A DNA stretch of 64,000 bases from Bradyrhizobium ottawaense. GTDB lineage: Bacteria; Pseudomonadota; Alphaproteobacteria; Rhizobiales; Xanthobacteraceae. Made by a program: the position numbers and the translations under genes. Positions 44,266 through 52,783 of this stretch are shown here, piece after piece. A model generated the notes under the pieces. It was not told where the DNA came from. It saw only the letters and a program-made list of their open reading frames with translations, and made no database searches. Position 1 is the stretch's first letter, and each line of letters starts with the position of its first letter. The stretch covers positions 558,001 through 622,000 of the forward strand of contig NZ_LT629693.1 of the NCBI RefSeq assembly GCF_900099825.1. Reading direction: 5' to 3'.

Positions 44266-44800
44266 CTATCCTTTGCTATATTTCGTACGCCGCTTCATGC
44301 GCTTCATTTGCGCGTCCTGCTTGCCCTCATCGTCATCATGCAGGTAGTTCCCCATCGCTGCCGTCGAAGACCGTTGACCCTTGGTCATCAACTGCATTTC
44401 GGTGCGGCCGGACGTGTTGGCTTCGGTGGCACCGCCATGGCGTCCTAACGATGTGAACGTCAGCTCAGGACGCAAGCCCGCAGCGAGGATGGTCTTCTTT
44501 GAGATGCGCTCCACTTGCGTCAGCATCTCGCCCTTGCCGCCCCACGGCAGGCCGCTGCCGTCACGCAGCAGCATCAAGCCGCCCCCTGGGCCGCAGCGCC
44601 TTCATGGCATCTAGCTCGGCCATCAGGAGCGGATACAGTGCCTTCCCCCTTGGCATTGAACAGCGGTTTCCACAAGCCGGTGCTGGTCTTGCAGTTGACG
44701 ACATAGGGTGGTTCGGTTGGCTTTCGGGTCGATAATGATCCGCAGTGTTTTCCCATGATGCCCTCCTGCGGCCCGCGCGGAGCGAACGTTGCATCCAAGG
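44266..44800 (-). pseudogene. Tyrosine recombinase (integrase) C-terminal relic
   Basis: The frame ending at 44266 reads LTFTSLGRHGGATEA, matching the Arg/His box (S-x-R-H-G-x-A/T) of tyrosine recombinases, then TSGRTEMQLMTKGQRSSTAAM where the catalytic Tyr would follow. Upstream pieces in other frames give PYVVNCKT...WKPLFNAKGE and YPLLMAELDAMKALRPRGR. At least two frameshifts; the N-terminal DNA-binding part is absent. Confidence 0.7.
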
Positions 44801-45042
44801 CTGATAGCCGCGCGATCATCAGCCGCTCTTTTCCGCGCTGTCAACGCTTCCCGGTGGATTTCGATTCCGGCATCGTCGACGATCGAGACCGAATAGCCTT
44901 TACCTAGGCAATCCTGCCTGTTTTCGGCGATGTCGATGGCGAGACGTTGCGCCACGGCAATAGCCTGGCCACGATCCGCTACCGGATGTCCGATGGGCTC
45001 AACTTCGTCGTGGTGGACGAGGTTGAAGTAGAATCGTCTCAT
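44623..45042 (-). CDS. DUF6894-like protein with replaced C-terminus
   Basis: From ATG 45042: MRRFYFNLVHHDEVEPIGHP, then the helix AIAVAQRLAIDIAENRQDC, then YSVSIVDDAGIEIHREALTA, the DUF6894 domain. The remaining about 60 codons are out-of-frame integrase relic DNA, so the natural stop was probably lost when the recombinase fragment arrived or decayed. Confidence 0.55.
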   Translation of the reverse strand: MRRFYFNLVHHDEVEPIGHPVADRGQAIAVAQRLAIDIAENRQDCLGKGYSVSIVDDAGIEIHREALTARKRAADDRAAISLGCNVRSARAAGGHHGKTLRIIIDPKANRTTLCRQLQDQHRLVETAVQCQGGRHCIRS

Positions 45043-45458
45043 TCTCGGACTTCCAATCGGTGCAGTTTTGATAAACACGCGCATGGCCCGTAGGTTCCGA
45101 TCTTGACTACTGCATCCGGCTCCGCACGCCTAGCCTACGCAGCGCTGAGCCAAACGACGTTCGATCGCCACTGCGCAGCAAGGTGGCACCCATTAAAGTT
45201 CGCGCTTTGATATCGAAGACGGTCAGGGGTTGGCAAGGGCACGCTGGGGCGGATCAATTGCGGCGGTGGGGATGGCGGCGAACCCGTCCGGAGCCCATCA
45301 GGCCTGTCGAGTTTTCACCGGCCCACACATCAAAAAAGTGGCGTGCCAGCGACGCTAAAGCCGCCCAGGGCAAAACAGCCCTTTGTTGACGGCTATCAGT
45401 GTGTCGGAGATCGACTTTGGCAATATGAGCTTCTGTCAAAGAAGCCAGGAGAGTCCCG
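45043..45458. other. No supported gene; carries a near-consensus FNR-type box
   Basis: About 415 bp without a convincing reading frame on either strand. The only signal I see is TTGACGGCTATCAG at 45386-45399. Confidence 0.45.
45386..45399. promoter_or_regulatory. Near-consensus FNR-type box TTGACGGCTATCAG
   Basis: One mismatch, 59 bp before ATG 45459. Confidence 0.5.
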
Positions 45459-45709
45459 ATGCTGAAGAATTCCATGCTCGTCGGTGTCCTAATGCTTGCA
45501 CTGTCGAGTTCCGCCGATGCCGCTCTCCTGGGTGCCAGCACCCTGATGCCGGAGAGTGCTACGAAGGTTGCGTGGGTGTGCGGTCCCGATGCGTGTGGAG
45601 ACCGGGAGGGCACGGCGTTGTGCCGGCATTCGCTGTCTGGGGGCCGCCTCGTCTGCTCGGGTGCTTCTACGAGAGGCGCCACCATCATTGGGTTGAGGTC
45701 TGCCCTTAA
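45459..45709 (+). pseudogene. Small secreted protein, frameshifted
   Basis: ATG 45459 after AGGAGAG starts a signal peptide (MLKNSMLVGVLMLALSSSADA). Near 45590 (VWVCGPDAC) the expected Trp/Pro/Gly-rich tail continues in another frame as WRPGGHGVVPAFAVWGPPRL and ends CFYERRHHHWVEVCP at 45709. In the first frame an unrelated tail runs to 45719. One indel, natural or error. Confidence 0.6.
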
Positions 45710-45715
45710 TCGTTC

Positions 45716-45949
45716 ATGACCCTATATCGCGTCGAAGCCGTGAAACGAACCGCCCTCGGTCTTAACGAGACCGTCGATTTTTATGAATTCGATGCCCCTG
45801 ACCTACCCGCTGCCCTTCACGCTGCCGACACATGGCTGCGCGCAAAGGGTTTCGGCCAAACCACCGCCAGCGAGGCGCGGATTATGATCGGCGAGCGCAT
45901 CGTCGCGGAAAAAGAGCTAGAGCGATCGACGTGGCACGACCCTGCTTGA
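45716..45949 (+). CDS. Small hypothetical protein
   Basis: 77 residues: TLYRVEAVKRTALGLNETVD, FYEFDAPDLPAALHAADTWL, then ARIMIGERIVAEKELE. A compact alpha/beta pattern with good codon use. It overlaps the end of the frame before it. No family known to me. Confidence 0.55.
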   Translation: MTLYRVEAVKRTALGLNETVDFYEFDAPDLPAALHAADTWLRAKGFGQTTASEARIMIGERIVAEKELERSTWHDPA

Positions 45950-45969
45950 GCAAACAGGATGGCCAGATT

Positions 45970-46256
45970 TCCGAGTGGCAGGCCTCGACCGCTTCCATCT
46001 GCTGATCCTCGACGACCTCGCCTACTTCACCAAGGAACAGGCCGAGACCAGCGCGCTATTCGAGCTTATCGCCAGCTACGAGCGCAGGTCCATGCTCGTC
46101 ACCGCCAACCAGCCGTTCGGCGAATGGGGCAAGGTCGCAATGACGCTCCCCGCCCATGAGCCGCGCGCGAAACAGAACCTGACCCGCGGCCAGGTCGTAA
46201 AGCGGCTTCACCGGACCTTCGCCGTATTCTTCCGGCTTACCGAAGAGGCCGTCTAA
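45970..46256 (+). pseudogene. IS21 helper ATPase (IstB) fragment
   Basis: The frame reads LDRFHLLILDDLAYFTKEQA (Walker B), then LFELIASYERRSMLVTANQP and FGEWGKV, which is the middle of IstB. After AMTLP the sequence is unrelated to the family, and the N-terminal Walker A part is missing. It is the only IS21-type remnant I see here. Confidence 0.75.
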
Positions 46257-46348
46257 TTTCTCCTTGATGCCGAAGAAGCGCGAGGAGACTGCACTCCTCC
46301 TCCTTCCATGCAGCCTCGGGCGTCAGACATCTGCACCTGGCGATCGGC

Positions 46349-47227
46349 TTACAGCATCGGCAGCGCGCGGCGCGGACCGCGCGGGAACGCGGCATCGATC
46401 CGGGCGATCTCGGCGCTCGACAAAAGCAAGCGGGACGCCCCGGCATTCTCTTCGACGTGAGCGACACTGGACGCTTTGGGGATTGCGAACACCGAAGGCC
46501 GCAGCGTGAGAAATGCGAGCGCGATCTGGCGCGGGGTAGCATGATGCGCCTCCGCAATTTCTGCAAGCACGCGCCCTGCGGGTGTATGCTTGCTCGGAAA
46601 TTCACCGTGTCCCAAGGGACTATACGCGGTGACCGCGAGGCCGTGCTGCTCGCACCAGGGTACCACGGCGTGTTCTATGGCGCGTTCCTGCAAGTGATAG
46701 AGCACTTGATTGCAGGCGATGGTCCCCTCGCCGGCAATCTCCACAGCATCTTCGAGATCCGGCACATCAAAATTGCTCACGCCATAGGAAAGTATCTTGC
46801 CCTCGTCGCGAAGCCCCTCGAAAGCCGCAAACGTGCCTTCCAGCGGATGCGGGCCCCGCCAATGTAGGATATAGCAATCAAGCCGGTCGGTCTTGAGGCG
46901 CTGGAGTGATCTCTCGCAAGCAATCCTCGTGCCCTGTTCGGAGGCATGCTCTGGAAGCACCTTGGTGACGAGGAACACCTCATCACGCCGGCCCGCGATG
47001 GCTTCGCCGACCATCAACTCCGCGGCGCCCGCGCCATACATCTCCGCGGTGTCGATGTGGTTCATTCCGAGATCGAGGCCGCGGCGCAGGGCGGCGGTTG
47101 CCGATGCTTGATCGTCCCGTTCGATGTACCAGGTCCCCTGGCCGATCACGCTGACCTCGCGCTGCAGGGGCCCGAAACGGCGCCTTCTGACGCTTGTCCG
47201 CGTCCCGTGGGTGGCGTTACGCAGCAT
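46349..47227 (-). CDS. Aldo/keto reductase
   Basis: 292 residues from ATG 47227. AKR barrel with Asp and Tyr in NHIDTAEMYGAGAAE, Lys in VTKVLPE and His in ILHWRG; the NADPH segment is IPKASSVAHVEEN. It probably reduces toxic aldehydes or ketones. The start overlaps the DJ-1-like gene's end by 11 bp, so the two are translated together. Confidence 0.92.
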   Translation of the reverse strand: MLRNATHGTRTSVRRRRFGPLQREVSVIGQGTWYIERDDQASATAALRRGLDLGMNHIDTAEMYGAGAAELMVGEAIAGRRDEVFLVTKVLPEHASEQGTRIACERSLQRLKTDRLDCYILHWRGPHPLEGTFAAFEGLRDEGKILSYGVSNFDVPDLEDAVEIAGEGTIACNQVLYHLQERAIEHAVVPWCEQHGLAVTAYSPLGHGEFPSKHTPAGRVLAEIAEAHHATPRQIALAFLTLRPSVFAIPKASSVAHVEENAGASRLLLSSAEIARIDAAFPRGPRRALPML

Positions 47228-47783
47228 GACGCCGCCCGCGTGCGCCGCTGAATAATTTGATCGTCTCCCTGTTGAATGCCGGGATGTCGTCGGGCTTGCG
47301 GCTGGTGACCAGGCCTTTGTCCACGACGGCTTCCTCGTCGACCCAGTCCGCGCCGGCATTCTTCAGGTCGGTTTTGAGCGAGGGCCATGAGGTCATGCGG
47401 CGGCCGCGCGTTGCGCCGGTCTCGATGACTGTCCACGGCCCGTGGCAGATCGCGGCAACCGGTTTGCCGGCATCGAAGAAGGCCTTTGCGAACGCCATAG
47501 CCTTCGGCTGGATGCGAAGCGAGTCGGGATTGAAGACGCCGCCCGGCAGCATCAGCGCGTCGAAATCTTCCGGTTTGGCCTGATCGAGCGTTACGTCCAC
47601 CGGAAACTCCACGCTCCATTCCGTGAAATACCAGGCCCGTACGCGGTCGCGTTTCGGCGATACGAGCTTAGTCGTGGCGCCGGCTTCGTCCAAAGCCTTG
47701 CGCGGCTCCGTGAGCTCGACCTGCTCGAAGCCGTCCGTGACAAGTATAGCGACATTCAATCCTTGAAGGTTATCTTTAGCCAT
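47217..47783 (-). CDS. DJ-1/PfpI family protein (general stress protein 18-like)
   Basis: 188 residues from ATG 47783. Nucleophile Cys113 in AAICHGPW with His114, and Glu20 in VTDGFEQVEL, the DJ-1 triad region. Members are glyoxalase III/deglycase-like or chaperone-like stress proteins. Together with the aldo-keto reductase downstream and the alcohol dehydrogenase relic upstream it suggests carbonyl detoxification. Confidence 0.92.
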   Translation of the reverse strand: MAKDNLQGLNVAILVTDGFEQVELTEPRKALDEAGATTKLVSPKRDRVRAWYFTEWSVEFPVDVTLDQAKPEDFDALMLPGGVFNPDSLRIQPKAMAFAKAFFDAGKPVAAICHGPWTVIETGATRGRRMTSWPSLKTDLKNAGADWVDEEAVVDKGLVTSRKPDDIPAFNRETIKLFSGARGRRHAA

Positions 47784-47860
47784 GATGATCGTCTCCAATG
47801 TTGGATGGCTATCATGTTGAACCGCTATCATGGTGTGCTGAGGCGTGACCTCGCGTGCAC

Positions 47861-48177
47861 TCACTTGTTTTGCCCGCCGACGCCAGCTTCGTCGTGTTGT
47901 GCAGGATCGATCACGAATTTCTTGGGCGATCCCTCCCCGAAGATCTTGTACGCCTCGACTGCGCTATCGAGCGGGATCACTTCGGTCTTCAAGAGCGGCG
48001 TCAGGTAGGCATCCGGTCTCACAGGATGGCCATCATCAGGTCGCGGTTGTAGTGCATGACCGGACATTGACCGGCTGTGAATGACGGCGATTTGACCCAT
48101 GCTGCCGGGAAGCCCAGGGCCATCAAGCCCTTCTTGTTGAGTTCTGTAGGCGCAACGGCGCGATTACCTGTTGCCAT
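47861..48177 (-). pseudogene. Zinc-dependent alcohol dehydrogenase C-terminal relic
   Basis: From ATG 48177 the frame reads LMALGFPAAWVKSPSFTAGQ, CPVMHYNRDLMMAIL, then after a shift near 48020 continues YLTPLLKTEVIPLDSAVEAY and KIFGEGSPKKFVIDPAQH. This is the end of a class III/formaldehyde-dehydrogenase-like enzyme; the zinc- and NAD-binding domains are gone. Confidence 0.75.
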
Positions 48178-48405
48178 GATCAATCTCCTTGCTTTCAGTG
48201 ACGCCCAGCAATAAGGATCAGAAAACGTTCCGAAATTTCGAACGTAAAAACACGTAATGCGGTCACAGCGTAATAACGCCGCGGATCGGCGGTCCTCCGC
48301 GGCGGATCGCCCGCACCCGCACCCCAGCACGGCCTTAACGCCCGGCTGACCCTCAGCTCTGAATAATTGTTCGGTCCAACCTATGATGCTGTTGGTGCCG
48401 TCACC

Positions 48406-48419
48406 TTGACGACCGTCAA
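48406..48419. promoter_or_regulatory. FNR/FixK-type box TTGACGACCGTCAA
   Basis: A perfect TTGA-N6-TCAA, upstream of the alcohol-dehydrogenase relic/DJ-1/aldo-keto reductase run (228 bp before 48177). Confidence 0.7.
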
Positions 48420-48465
48420 TGCTCCGCCGAGGGATGAGCGGAACGGCAGCAGACGCGTCAGTATT

Positions 48466-48580
48466 TTAGTGCGGGATGAGCAAGGGGAACGGCGAACGAT
48501 GCCGCACCCGATCGGTGGTGCTGCCCGGTAATAATTCGTGCAGACGCGAGTGGCCATTCGTTCTTCCAACTCGGCGGCTG
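48466..48580 (-). pseudogene. Universal stress protein C-terminal relic
   Basis: The last about 35 codons on the minus strand read GRTNGHSRLHELLPGSTTDR and end SPFPLLIPH, the typical UspA end (G-S/T-T-D-R-V, then a hydrophobic strand). The upstream part is unrecognisable. Confidence 0.6.
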
Positions 48581-48792
48581 AAAAGGAAATAGGTGATGGA
48601 CATCAGCATGCCTTGAAAGCCATCAACCTTGCCATCAAAGATCGGAACGGCGTGGTGCTGGGGGCGGCGCAAGGGCTCAGAAATGAATTGCGGCAAAACG
48701 CGATCCACTTCGTTTTGGAAAAGTTAACGCCGATCAAGGTAAAGCATCTGGCGAGGCATGGCCTGCAAGATGAGCCTCTATGGGAGGACGTC

Positions 48793-48915
48793 ATGGCTGA
48801 CGCGTTACATATTGTTTGCCCGCATTGCGACGCGAGCAACCCTGTGCCGCGCGAACGCCTGCGGGATGGCGCCAAGTGCGGGTCCTGCCATCGGGCGACG
48901 GCTGCCATCGCTTGA
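48793..48915 (+). pseudogene. Thioredoxin-2 N-terminal relic
   Basis: From ATG 48793: ADALHIVCPHCDASNPVPRE then RLRDGAKCGSCHR, almost the same as the trxC zinc ribbon at 32.4 kb. It then stops after ATAAIA, with no thioredoxin domain. Confidence 0.85.
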
Positions 48916-48989
48916 GTTCCACCCGAAGAGTGACGATTGCCGGAACCGGTGTCGCCCTTTTCGGCCCTACCGAGAAAATTCCGAAGAAT

Positions 48990-49003
48990 CTGACAATCGT
49001 CAA
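48990..49003. promoter_or_regulatory. Near-consensus FNR-type box CTGACAATCGTCAA
   Basis: One mismatch, 50 bp before ATG 49054. Confidence 0.5.
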
Positions 49004-49053
49004 TTGGAGCTGGGCTCGGGCGCGGCAAGATCGTCCAAGGGATTCAAAGAGCC

Positions 49054-49539
49054 ATGATAGCCGCGGTGCAATCGAACAAAAGCCCCACCACTCACGTCGT
49101 GAGCGTGGCAAGATTCGAGCGATTCTTCCGGATCGCGGCCGGGCTCAATGTCGACAAGCAGGACCTCAAGCGCTACAGCGACTTCATCAATCAGAAAGTC
49201 TACGACCTCCTGCTTCGGGCTGAAGCCACCGCGAAGGCAAACGGCCGGGGCATCATCGAGCCGTTCGACCTGCCCATCACCAAGGGCCTGCAGGAAAGCA
49301 TCCACGAATTCCAAGAGATCGACGAGCAGATTGAATTACATCCGATTCTGGATCAGCTGACCGCACGGCCGCCGCTCGACCTCGCCTATGACCAAGATAC
49401 CGAAAGTCAATTGCCCGAAATCGTGGGCGGGCTCAGCGTGGCGCTCGCGCGCACCTTCAAGATCATTGATGGCAATCTGAAGAACCCGGCAACCGAGCAT
49501 TGGCAGAAGTGCATCCGCATTTTCGATCTGCTGATGTAG
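49054..49539 (+). CDS. DUF1931 family protein (histone-fold-like)
   Basis: 161 residues. The family pattern is SVARFERFFRIAAGLNVDKQ, DLKRYSDFINQKVYDLLLRA, then GRGIIEPFDLPITKGLQESI and LPEIVGGLSVALARTFKIID. A solved relative (Aquifex aq_328, from memory) shows two joined histone folds in one chain. Whether these proteins bind DNA is not known to me. The near-consensus FNR-type box upstream supports stress induction. Confidence 0.85.
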   Translation: MIAAVQSNKSPTTHVVSVARFERFFRIAAGLNVDKQDLKRYSDFINQKVYDLLLRAEATAKANGRGIIEPFDLPITKGLQESIHEFQEIDEQIELHPILDQLTARPPLDLAYDQDTESQLPEIVGGLSVALARTFKIIDGNLKNPATEHWQKCIRIFDLLM

Positions 49540-49642
49540 CCCAGCTCGACAAATTTCTTTCAAGCCGATGACTTCGTTCAATCGGATCGGCTGTGCAGTC
49601 CAAACGGTTTAGTCGCGGCGTTTGTCGTCGAGCCCAGGAATA

Positions 49643-49860
49643 GCGATAATCAAGGATGTCATTGTTTGGCTGGATAGAGGCATCTCTGACGAAATTCGCC
49701 TGGCAGCTGCCGATGCGATCGCCAGCCAACAGACGCTCCTGCTCAATCTGTTTATTATTGACGAGGCTCCATGTCGCGACGTAACTCAGCCACCGCGTTG
49801 GGCGGGATTGGCTCGCCCTCAGGCGTGCGCGAGCCGTCAAGCCGCGTGGTGGCCCTTTTC
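49643..49860 (+). pseudogene. Universal stress protein N-terminal relic
   Basis: The frame reads [20 protein letters not shown], closely like the N-terminus of the intact Usp at 31487, then loses similarity after about 30 codons and runs into the IS110 remnant at 49860. Confidence 0.75.
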
Positions 49861-50376
49861 AGCTTAGATTCAAGCCGCGGATGCCGAGCCGAACCAAGGC
49901 TACCTTCATTCCGTTGACGATCCGACTTCGCTCTCCGATGAGGCTGTCATGTTCGCGGTTGGGCCGCTTGTCATCCTCGTCCTTCATTGTCGGGATCTCG
50001 CCCATCTTGCAGTGATCACGCTCGCCGTTGCAGCCAGCCAAGAAAGGGGCGTTTTGAGCAACTCGGTGTCGAGCCGGTCAGTCTTGGCGCGCCTATGCTG
50101 GCTGGACACCGCTGCACTCGAAGCGTGAAGACGTAGGCCTCGATGCCGCGCGCTTGAGCCAGCGCCCGACCAGAAGCCGTCACGGCCGGCCTTGAAGGCG
50201 ACTGCAATGCGCTCGATCCTGCGTCCTGCCTTCTCGGCTTCCTCTCGCCATCGATGCAGAAGCTTCAGCAATGCGCTCTCGTCGACCGCGAGCTTTTTCA
50301 ACGGCTGGCGCTCGACGCCAGGCACGATACCGGCAACGAGCCAACTCGACAGGCTCATCTCAATAACCGCAATCAA
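49859..50376 (-). mobile_element. IS110-family transposase remnant A
   Basis: On the minus strand from 50376: SSWLVAGIVPGVERQPLKKL, then ERIAVAFKAGRDGFW, then frame changes to HRRAKTDRLDTELLK and GERSRIVNGMKVALVRLGIRG, ending at 49859. These are the N-terminal DEDD-type RuvC-like domain segments of an IS110 transposase, with several frameshifts and the C-terminal half missing. Its start overlaps the last codons of remnant B, suggesting that A inserted into B. Confidence 0.82.
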
Positions 50377-51040
50377 GTGCCGTCCGGTTCGAGTGCGGTC
50401 ACAGCCAGCCGGCGCGCCAAGGCCCCGATCGCCTTTTTCATCCCGCGGTGCCTGCGATCTTGATGGCCCAGGCCTTGAGCCAGGACCACTTCGCCGTGCG
50501 CACCAGCATGATCTGGGCCGCCTCGTAGAGCATCATCCGCATCATCTGGTCCCCGCATCTTGATATCCCGCGGGCTCGGTCGATCTCGCCTGATTGAGAT
50601 ATCTGGAAGGCGTTAGTCCAAACACCGCCCCGACCGCCTTGGGAAGCGAGCCGGCACGTCGACGGGGCGCGATAGGTCAGCGCCACCACAGGGCCGACAC
50701 CAGGCACCGTCATCAGACGCCGGCACACCTCATCGTCCCGGACGATGGCCAGCAAGCGACGATGAAGCATGCCGATCTGCTCGCGAAGCGTCCGCCGGAC
50801 AATGAGCCGCGGTTCGACCAGAACAGTCAGATCCGGCAGGTTCTTCACAAGCTCCTTGATGCGCGCCTCGAACCTTACCATTTCCACTACGCCCACCTTG
50901 AGGCCGAAGTTACGCAAAGTGCCCGCAGGTCGTTATCGATGGGATGGCCTTGGACTGCAGCCGTTTGCGATGCGTCAGCAGCATCCGCAGTTTCTTTGGC
51001 ACTCGAGCATGGTGCAGGACATCCGCCGAAAGATAACGGA
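50373..51040 (-). mobile_element. IS110-family transposase remnant B
   Basis: The minus strand reads KLRMLLTHRKRLQSKAI (near 51000), MRNFGLKVGVVEMVRFEARI, TLREQIGMLHRRLLAIVRDD, the transposase_20 motif TVPGVGPVVALTYRAP and, after shifts, ISRCGDQMMRMMLYEAAQIM and IGALARRLAV. It ends DGT at 50373. The N-terminal domain is missing. It belongs to a different IS110 subgroup from remnant A but the same one as the 58-kb remnant. Confidence 0.82.
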
Positions 51041-51343
51041 TCAGGAAACTTAAACCCGTGATGGAGACGATGGCTTCTCGGTGCTAAGGCGGAAAAATGC
51101 CCAAGTGTCCCATTGTCGACTCGCTCTTTGATGTGCGCACGCCGGTAGGTCCAGCAAAGCCCGCGCGTAGTACACGTCCAGTGATGCCTCTATGAGGTGA
51201 CGCACGCTGTTTTGGGTCGGATTGCGTCAATCCCTACGGATGCGCTGCTGATACTCACTGCACGGAGCTTCTTCTGTTTGGTCGCAAGACGAAATTCGAT
51301 GGCGTTCTGATGATCACGGGGCGAGCGGCCACGTTTTGACAGC
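51041..51343. other. No gene between the IS110 and IS630 remnants
   Basis: About 300 bp of short frames with no family match; probably debris of earlier insertions. Confidence 0.45.
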
Positions 51344-51358
51344 TAGAGCATTTTCCAC

Positions 51359-52033
51359 CTAGCATGCGGCATATCCGGAGTTGCGGAAGTAGTTGGCGCA
51401 TTCGTCCGGCAGGAAGGCGTCGAGCAGGCAGGCGATGCGGTTCCAGAGGCTCTCCACGGAGCGCTCGGCAGCCTTTCGTAACAAGGCTTTGAGTTTTGCG
51501 AAGAGCTGCTCGATCGGATTGAAGTCCGGCGAATAGGGAGGCAGGTAAAGCAGCTTTGCGCCTGCAGCTTCGATCGCTTCACGTATCCCCGGCACCTTAT
51601 GGGCACTGAGATTGTCCAGCACGACAATGTCGTTTGGCTTGAGGGTCGGTACCAGGACCTGTTCGACATAGGCGAGGAAGGCATTGCCGTTCATCGGGCC
51701 GTCGATGACGCATGGTGCGGTAAGGGCTGTGGAGCGCAGGCCCGCAACAAAGGTGCTGGTTTTCCAGTGACCATGCGGGATTTTGCCGACCAGCCGCTCG
51801 CCGCGCGGAGCCCGGCCGTACAGCCGTGCCATCTTGGTCGAGGTGCCGGTTTCGTCGATGAAGACCAGTCGGTCGGGATCGAGCTTGGGTTGATTGTCCG
51901 CCCATGCCGTCCGCGCCGCGGCGACGTCAGGCCGATCTTGCTCGGCCGCCCGAACGCTTTTTTTTGAAGCTGATGCCGTGGCGGTCGAAGAACCGCCAGA
52001 CCGACCCGATTCCCGCCTTTTGTTGATGCTCAT
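51359..52033 (-). CDS. IS630 ORFB (DDE catalytic part of transposase)
   Basis: The catalytic DDE domain: [20 protein letters not shown] (first Asp), [13 protein letters not shown] (second Asp) and [20 protein letters not shown] (Glu). The true entry is by frameshift from ORFA near 51960, so the first residues from 52033 are not expected in the product. Confidence 0.9.
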   Translation of the reverse strand: MSINKRRESGRSGGSSTATASASKKSVRAAEQDRPDVAAARTAWADNQPKLDPDRLVFIDETGTSTKMARLYGRAPRGERLVGKIPHGHWKTSTFVAGLRSTALTAPCVIDGPMNGNAFLAYVEQVLVPTLKPNDIVVLDNLSAHKVPGIREAIEAAGAKLLYLPPYSPDFNPIEQLFAKLKALLRKAAERSVESLWNRIACLLDAFLPDECANYFRNSGYAAC

Positions 52034-52298
52034 CGAGCAGACGGCGCTGGATCTCTTCCAGAGTCAGGTCCGGTTCCTGCCGAACCAACCCAAGCAACCA
52101 TTCCTCATGCTTCTTCAACGGCGACCGGCTCTGACCCTTGTTGGATTTGGCCTCAAAGCTACCGGTCTCCCGCCAGCGCTGTGCCCAGCGGATCGCCGTC
52201 GAATCCCCAATCACAAACTGTCTTGCCGCAGCCCGCGCCGCCGCGCCACCCTCAACAACCTGGATCACTCGAATTCGTAAGTCGTTCGAATACCCCAT
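51927..52298 (-). CDS. IS630 ORFA (HTH part of transposase)
   Basis: 123 residues: helix-turn-helix [20 protein letters not shown], winged region [23 protein letters not shown] segment, then [20 protein letters not shown] and [12 protein letters not shown]. Ribosomes would pass to ORFB by slipping on the eight-base A-run (T-run at about 51957-51964 on the plus strand). Confidence 0.9.
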   Translation of the reverse strand: MGYSNDLRIRVIQVVEGGAAARAAARQFVIGDSTAIRWAQRWRETGSFEAKSNKGQSRSPLKKHEEWLLGLVRQEPDLTLEEIQRRLLDEHQQKAGIGSVWRFFDRHGISFKKKRSGGRARSA

Positions 52299-52399
52299 TG
52301 CCAGCCTCCTCAGTCCGAGAAGGCCACAGAATCTTATTCGCAGCTCAATGGGAATCCCTTCGATTCACAGAAAATGGAAAATGCTCTAAAGGCCGGCCC

Positions 52400-52560
52400 G
52401 CTTCCGGCCCCCGAGGTCCATTTCGCCCTGGGGTGTCGATGATTGGACATTCGGGCACTCTGCCTTTGCTACACTGCGGCGCCATCATCTCGAGCACGAT
52501 CTTGAGCTTTTTAAGGTCCGAGACTTTGCGCCGGATTTCGCGCAATTGCTTCGTCAGCGC
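52400..52560 (-). pseudogene. MerR-family regulator C-terminal relic
   Basis: The minus strand reads REIRRKVSDLKKLKIVLEMM, then PQCSKGRVPECPIIDT. This is the dimerisation helix and Cys-containing end of MerR-type regulators (C-x-G-...-CPI). The DNA-binding half is absent, and the IS630 insertion follows directly. Confidence 0.6.
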
Positions 52561-52565
52561 TTCGA

Positions 52566-52579
52566 TTGACGCCCGTCAA
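52566..52579. promoter_or_regulatory. FNR/FixK-type box TTGACGCCCGTCAA
   Basis: A perfect TTGA-N6-TCAA, 204 bp before the aldehyde dehydrogenase start at 52784. The intervening 200 bp show no gene. Confidence 0.72.
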
Positions 52580-52783
52580 GGCGGTTGTGATTGAGTTCCG
52601 CTAATGTGCGAATATCTGCTGGCAACGCGCCGCACTGCTTAGCTCCGGGGTACGTTATCGCACAGCTGCGCAACGGCCGAATAGCGACCACCCCCGTTGT
52701 CCGGAGCGGCGACGGCGGCATCACCTCGAGAACGCCCCTTTGTAGGTTTGCACAGTTCACCTGGCAAACATGGAACTCATAGC

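Larger units (their letters stand above)
51346..52386 (-). mobile_element. IS630-family insertion sequence, complete
   Basis: Terminal inverted repeats GAGCATTTTCCA (51346-51357) and TGGAAAATGCTC (52375-52386) are exact over 12 bp and flanked by the TA target duplication at 51344-51345 and 52387-52388. Length is 1041 bp. It encodes two overlapping frames in the ORFA/ORFB arrangement with an A-run where they join, as is normal for this family. It appears intact and so the youngest element in the cluster. Confidence 0.93.

Noticed and set aside
51346..52386. Frameshift in the IS630 transposase as a sign of decay
   Set aside because: The two-frame layout with a long A-run is normal for this IS family, and both ends are exact.
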